Below, piece by piece: positions 6,271 to 8,508 of a stretch of DNA of 8,508 nt; position 1 is the first letter of the stretch, and each line of letters starts with the position of its first letter. This DNA is from Armatimonadota bacterium (GTDB taxonomy: Bacteria > Armatimonadota > Zipacnadia > Zipacnadales > VGFC01): NCBI GenBank assembly GCA_016869015.1, contig VGFB01000121.1, positions 1 through 8,508 on the forward strand, in the 5' to 3' direction. The position numbers and the translations under genes were made by a program. The notes beneath the pieces are model-generated. The model worked only from the letters and a program-made list of their open reading frames with translations. It ran no database searches and was not told where the DNA came from.

Positions 6271-7178
6271 TCCTTCGGTGTCCCGTACACATAGTGGTCG
6301 AGGTTCTCAATGAGGTCATCCGGGACGCTGGCCCATGCAGCGCTCGGGACCTCCCTGACGAGTTGATCAATCACAGCCTCTATGGGCGGAACTGAGGGGT
6401 CGTAAGCTCTGGCCTGGCCGGACACTACGTGCAGTGCGTCGACCGACGTGACTCGGGCCAGGCTGCCTCTGGTGTCGTACTCGCCTCGGCCCACGACACG
6501 AAGTCGCGCACTCCTGTGGTCACGCAGTGCAAGGGTCACTTGGTCCTCCTGTTCAGAGCGGAAGCTGACCGGAACGCCAGTTCCGCCGGGCGGCCAGATC
6601 TGGAAGCGCTGCTGTCTCACGTCCGCCTCCAGCACCTCGCCTGTCAGGTCAACAGGTCCCTCGTAACGAGCCTCGGCGAACCGTCGCAGTCGCGCACGCG
6701 AAGCACCAGTCAGGCGGGCGGGCTCACCCAGCGGCGAGTCGATCTCGACCGACTCACCCCCCTCAAGTGTCTCCCCCCACCGGTAGTAGTCCTCAATGAG
6801 GGCTCCAGGGAAGCCATCAGGCAGTAGCACTCCGTCCTCCATGCGCCGGTACACGTCCTTGAGCAGACACACGGCCTTGTCGACGTACGTAGGCTCTGGT
6901 TCCAGAGGAAGACGCTGTTCATGGACGTCAGTGCGCTCCTCCAACTCCACGACTACACTGCCAGCGGTGAGCGCGCGGACCCAGAGCCTCGTGGCGCGAT
7001 CGAAGCCCTTGGGGACTCTCTCCCGGTCGGGGTTCTCGGCCCGCCAGATCGCCTGTGCTGTCTTGGTCACCAACACCTGGAACTGCTCGACTTCCCGGAG
7101 GGCAGAAACCTCCAGCGCGCACTCCGCGAACCGCGCCCCCTTGAACGACAGCCTGGCCGTCGGCTTCCACTGTTCCAT
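6267..7178 (-). CDS. 303-residue partner of the PIN protein with OB-like domain; candidate antitoxin or regulator
   Basis: I do not recognise a named family. Residues 1-80 (TARLSFKGARFAE, then VPKGF and AGSVVVELEE) look like an alpha/beta N-terminal domain. Residues about 95-170 are helical and charged. Residues 175-252 (LTGEVLEAD..RFQIWPPGG..LRVVGRGEYD..ARVTSVDAL) have the strand pattern of a small OB-like beta-barrel, which often binds nucleic acid. Residues 263-303 are an amphipathic tail ending NLDHYVYGTPKE. The frame is open to an ATG at 7202, but ATG 7178 is chosen because GAGGGA (7186-7191) lies 7 bases before it, while the upstream ATG has no such site. Its TGA overlaps the ATG of the PIN gene, indicating coupled translation in antitoxin-toxin order. 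The stretch looks somewhat less GC-rich than its neighbours, consistent with transfer. An antitoxin role is inference. Confidence 0.8.
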   Translation of the reverse strand: MEQWKPTARLSFKGARFAECALEVSALREVEQFQVLVTKTAQAIWRAENPDRERVPKGFDRATRLWVRALTAGSVVVELEERTDVHEQRLPLEPEPTYVDKAVCLLKDVYRRMEDGVLLPDGFPGALIEDYYRWGETLEGGESVEIDSPLGEPARLTGASRARLRRFAEARYEGPVDLTGEVLEADVRQQRFQIWPPGGTGVPVSFRSEQEDQVTLALRDHRSARLRVVGRGEYDTRGSLARVTSVDALHVVSGQARAYDPSVPPIEAVIDQLVREVPSAAWASVPDDLIENLDHYVYGTPKE

Positions 7179-7185
7179 GTTGGCT

Positions 7186-7191
7186 TCCCTC
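7186..7191 (-). promoter_or_regulatory. Shine-Dalgarno GAGGGA deciding the ATG start at 7178
   Basis: GAGGGA on the minus strand is 7 bases from ATG 7178. The competing ATG at 7202 would add eight residues (MAHKREAN) and is preceded only by a GTGGTGG run directly abutting it. Confidence 0.6.
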
Positions 7192-7202
7192 TTGTGGGCC
7201 AT

Positions 7203-7441
7203 CCACCACTTGCCGGTCAGTCACGTCACTGGCACAGCCGACCGCGGCCAAAGCCCACCTGACCAGTACTATACGCGACCTGTCGGTGGTTCTCCTGCAC
7301 GGCAGCGCGGCCTTCCACGGCTTTGCCCACTTGGCTGCCCGATGCCCGGCATCCGAGCAGCAGCGTCGGCGCCGACCACCCCTGCCCCCATGGGCCCCCA
7401 CAAAGGGCCCCGTCCGTCACGTGCCGAACCCCGCACCAACA
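7203..7441. other. Divergent intergenic region between PIN operon and membrane protein gene
   Basis: About 240 bases lie between the leftward PIN operon and the rightward membrane protein gene. It contains a possible leftward -10 (7268-7273) and a short GGGCCC pair (7392-7397 and 7405-7410) able to form a 6-bp hairpin. I see no ribosome binding site directly before ATG 7442 and no convincing small gene. Confidence 0.4.
7268..7273 (-). promoter_or_regulatory. Possible -10 box (TATAGT) for the PIN operon
   Basis: On the minus strand TATAGT, five of six consensus bases, lies about 90 bases upstream of ATG 7178, in the only AT-richer spot of the gap. No good -35 box is visible at 16-18 bases, so this is a tentative call. 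Confidence 0.25.
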
Positions 7442-8508
7442 ATGGACCCCGGCGCGTCCCAGACCCTCTCGTCGACTTCGACCGATGACACCGTGTCTCG
7501 CGTGCCCGTGGGCCTGCGCGCCGGGCTCATCGGGCTCGCCTGCGTGCTGGTGCTGTGCGGGATCACCCCGTACAACGACAACCAGATCGGCGCGACGTTC
7601 ATCGCCGGGAACCACTTCCCCATCGGCGCTCTGCTCGTGCTGCTGCTCCTCTCGCTCGTGGCCGGCCCGCTTTGGCGGAAGCTGAAGCGGAGGCGACCGC
7701 TCTCCTCCGGTGAGATGATCGCGGTCTGGTCGATGATCACGGTGGCCTCGGGTATCCCCTCCTCGGGCCTGATGCGCTACCTCGTGCCGCACATCATCGC
7801 CCCCCGGTACTACGCCTCCCCCGAGAACGGCTGGGAGCGTTCCGTGCTGCCGCGGCTGCCCAGATACCTGTGGATCGATGATGAGGCCTCGGCGCGGTGG
7901 TTCTTCGAGGGTCTCCCGGGGGGCCAAGCCCTGCCATGGGGCCACTGGCTCACGCCGATGCTCGCCTGGACGATCTTCACGCTGGGGATGTACGTGGCGT
8001 TCGTCTCGCTGTCGGTGCTCGTCCGCCGGCAGTGGGTCGAGTACGAGCGGTTCACCTTCCCGCTCGTGCAACTGCCGGTCGAGATGGTGGCGGCGCCGGA
8101 TCCCGGCCGCTCGCTCAACGCGCTCTACCGCAACCGGCTGCTCTGGATCGCGGTGCTGCTGATCACCGTCATCCGCACGCTCAACGGGGTGCACAAGTTC
8201 ATCCCGGCGGTGCCCGAGGTGCCGCTGAACTGGCCGCTGAACGAGATGCTGCGGGAGCGTCCCTGGTCGTACGCGGCGTGGATGAACGCGACGATCTACC
8301 CGCTGGTCGTGGGGTTCTCGTACCTGCTGAGCGGCGAGGTGTGCCTGAGCCTCTGGCTCTTCTACCTCTTCTACAAGCTCCAGTGCGTATTGGGCGGGGC
8401 GTTGGGGCTGAACATGCCGGGCGTTACGGCCGGGTACGGATCCTACCTCTTCGCCGCCCACGAGGAGGCGGGCGCGGCGGTGGCCCTCGCGCTCTGGTGT
8501 GCCTACGT
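7442..8508 (+). CDS. DUF6785-type polytopic membrane protein, N-terminal part, cut by window edge
   Basis: The frame is open from ATG 7442 to the right edge (355 codons). Predicted membrane segments: about 23-42 (VGLRAGLIGLACVLVLCGIT), 59-78 (FPIGALLVLLLLSLVAGPLW), the 90-115 region, then AWTIFTLGMYVAFVSLSVLV, LLWIAVLLITVI, and ATIYPLVVGFSYLL with a following hydrophobic stretch. The words TPYND, TFIAGNHFP, ASGIPSSGLMRYL, RWFFEGLP, RRQWVEYERFTFPLVQLPVE and the LSGEVCLSLWLFYLFYK segment fit the large integral membrane proteins annotated DUF6785/DUF6784. These are common in Armatimonadota, planctomycete and related genomes; their function is unknown and a transporter role is only guessed. I see no clear ribosome binding site before 7442; GTG codons at 7493 and 7502 are in-frame alternatives that would shorten the polar N-terminus. 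Its divergence from the PIN operon suggests no functional link. Confidence 0.82.
   Translation, partial: MDPGASQTLSSTSTDDTVSRVPVGLRAGLIGLACVLVLCGITPYNDNQIGATFIAGNHFPIGALLVLLLLSLVAGPLWRKLKRRRPLSSGEMIAVWSMITVASGIPSSGLMRYLVPHIIAPRYYASPENGWERSVLPRLPRYLWIDDEASARWFFEGLPGGQALPWGHWLTPMLAWTIFTLGMYVAFVSLSVLVRRQWVEYERFTFPLVQLPVEMVAAPDPGRSLNALYRNRLLWIAVLLITVIRTLNGVHKFIPAVPEVPLNWPLNEMLRERPWSYAAWMNATIYPLVVGFSYLLSGEVCLSLWLFYLFYKLQCVLGGALGLNMPGVTAGYGSYLFAAHEEAGAAVALALWCAY

Noticed and set aside
7392..7410. GGGCCC hairpin upstream of the membrane protein gene as an operator or terminator
   Set aside because: There are only six pairs in extremely GC-rich DNA and no T-tract; chance occurrence is likely.
7226..8461. 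411-codon minus-strand frame opposite the membrane protein gene
   Set aside because: The opposite strand encodes a coherent polytopic membrane protein with family motifs. The minus-strand translation is H/R/E/Q-rich noise.

Overview
The window is GC-rich (roughly two thirds G+C by eye) bacterial chromosomal DNA with eight protein genes, two of them cut by the window edges. I see no rRNA, tRNA, CRISPR array, transposase or phage gene. Three features together suggest an Armatimonadota-like or other poorly cultured environmental bacterium: an endonuclease Q-type protein, a xylose-isomerase-like TIM-barrel enzyme and a large DUF6785-type membrane protein. This placement is inference; no marker gene is present.

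Left part, minus strand (1-1430): a sugar phosphate isomerase/epimerase-like gene (597-1430), followed after 156 bases by the N-terminal part of an endonuclease Q-like DNA repair gene (1-440, running off the left edge). A 325-base divergent gap holds a clear extended -10 promoter (TGCTATAAT, 1692-1700). It drives the plus-strand isocitrate/isopropylmalate dehydrogenase family gene at 1756-2805, which is followed by a terminator-like hairpin and an imperfect inverted-repeat pair.

Middle (2968-5788, plus strand): two tandem paralogues with the same architecture: N-terminal TPRs, one transmembrane helix, a Pro/Gln-rich linker and a conserved C-terminal domain of about 160 residues. Between them is a 57-base perfect palindrome (25-bp stem, 7-nt loop) whose outermost bases form the TAG stop of the first gene.

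Right part: a minus-strand two-gene operon (6267-7178 then 5848-6270, ATGA overlap) encodes a 303-residue protein with an OB-like domain and a PIN-domain (VapC-like) ribonuclease. It looks like a toxin-antitoxin module with a non-standard, large partner. Diverging from it is the beginning of a polytopic DUF6785-type membrane protein (7442 to the right edge).

The genes do not form one evident pathway. The most interesting parts are the PIN plus 303-residue pair, the TPR-membrane paralogue pair, and the long palindrome between the paralogues. Gene calls rest on reading translations and remembered family motifs; no database search was possible.
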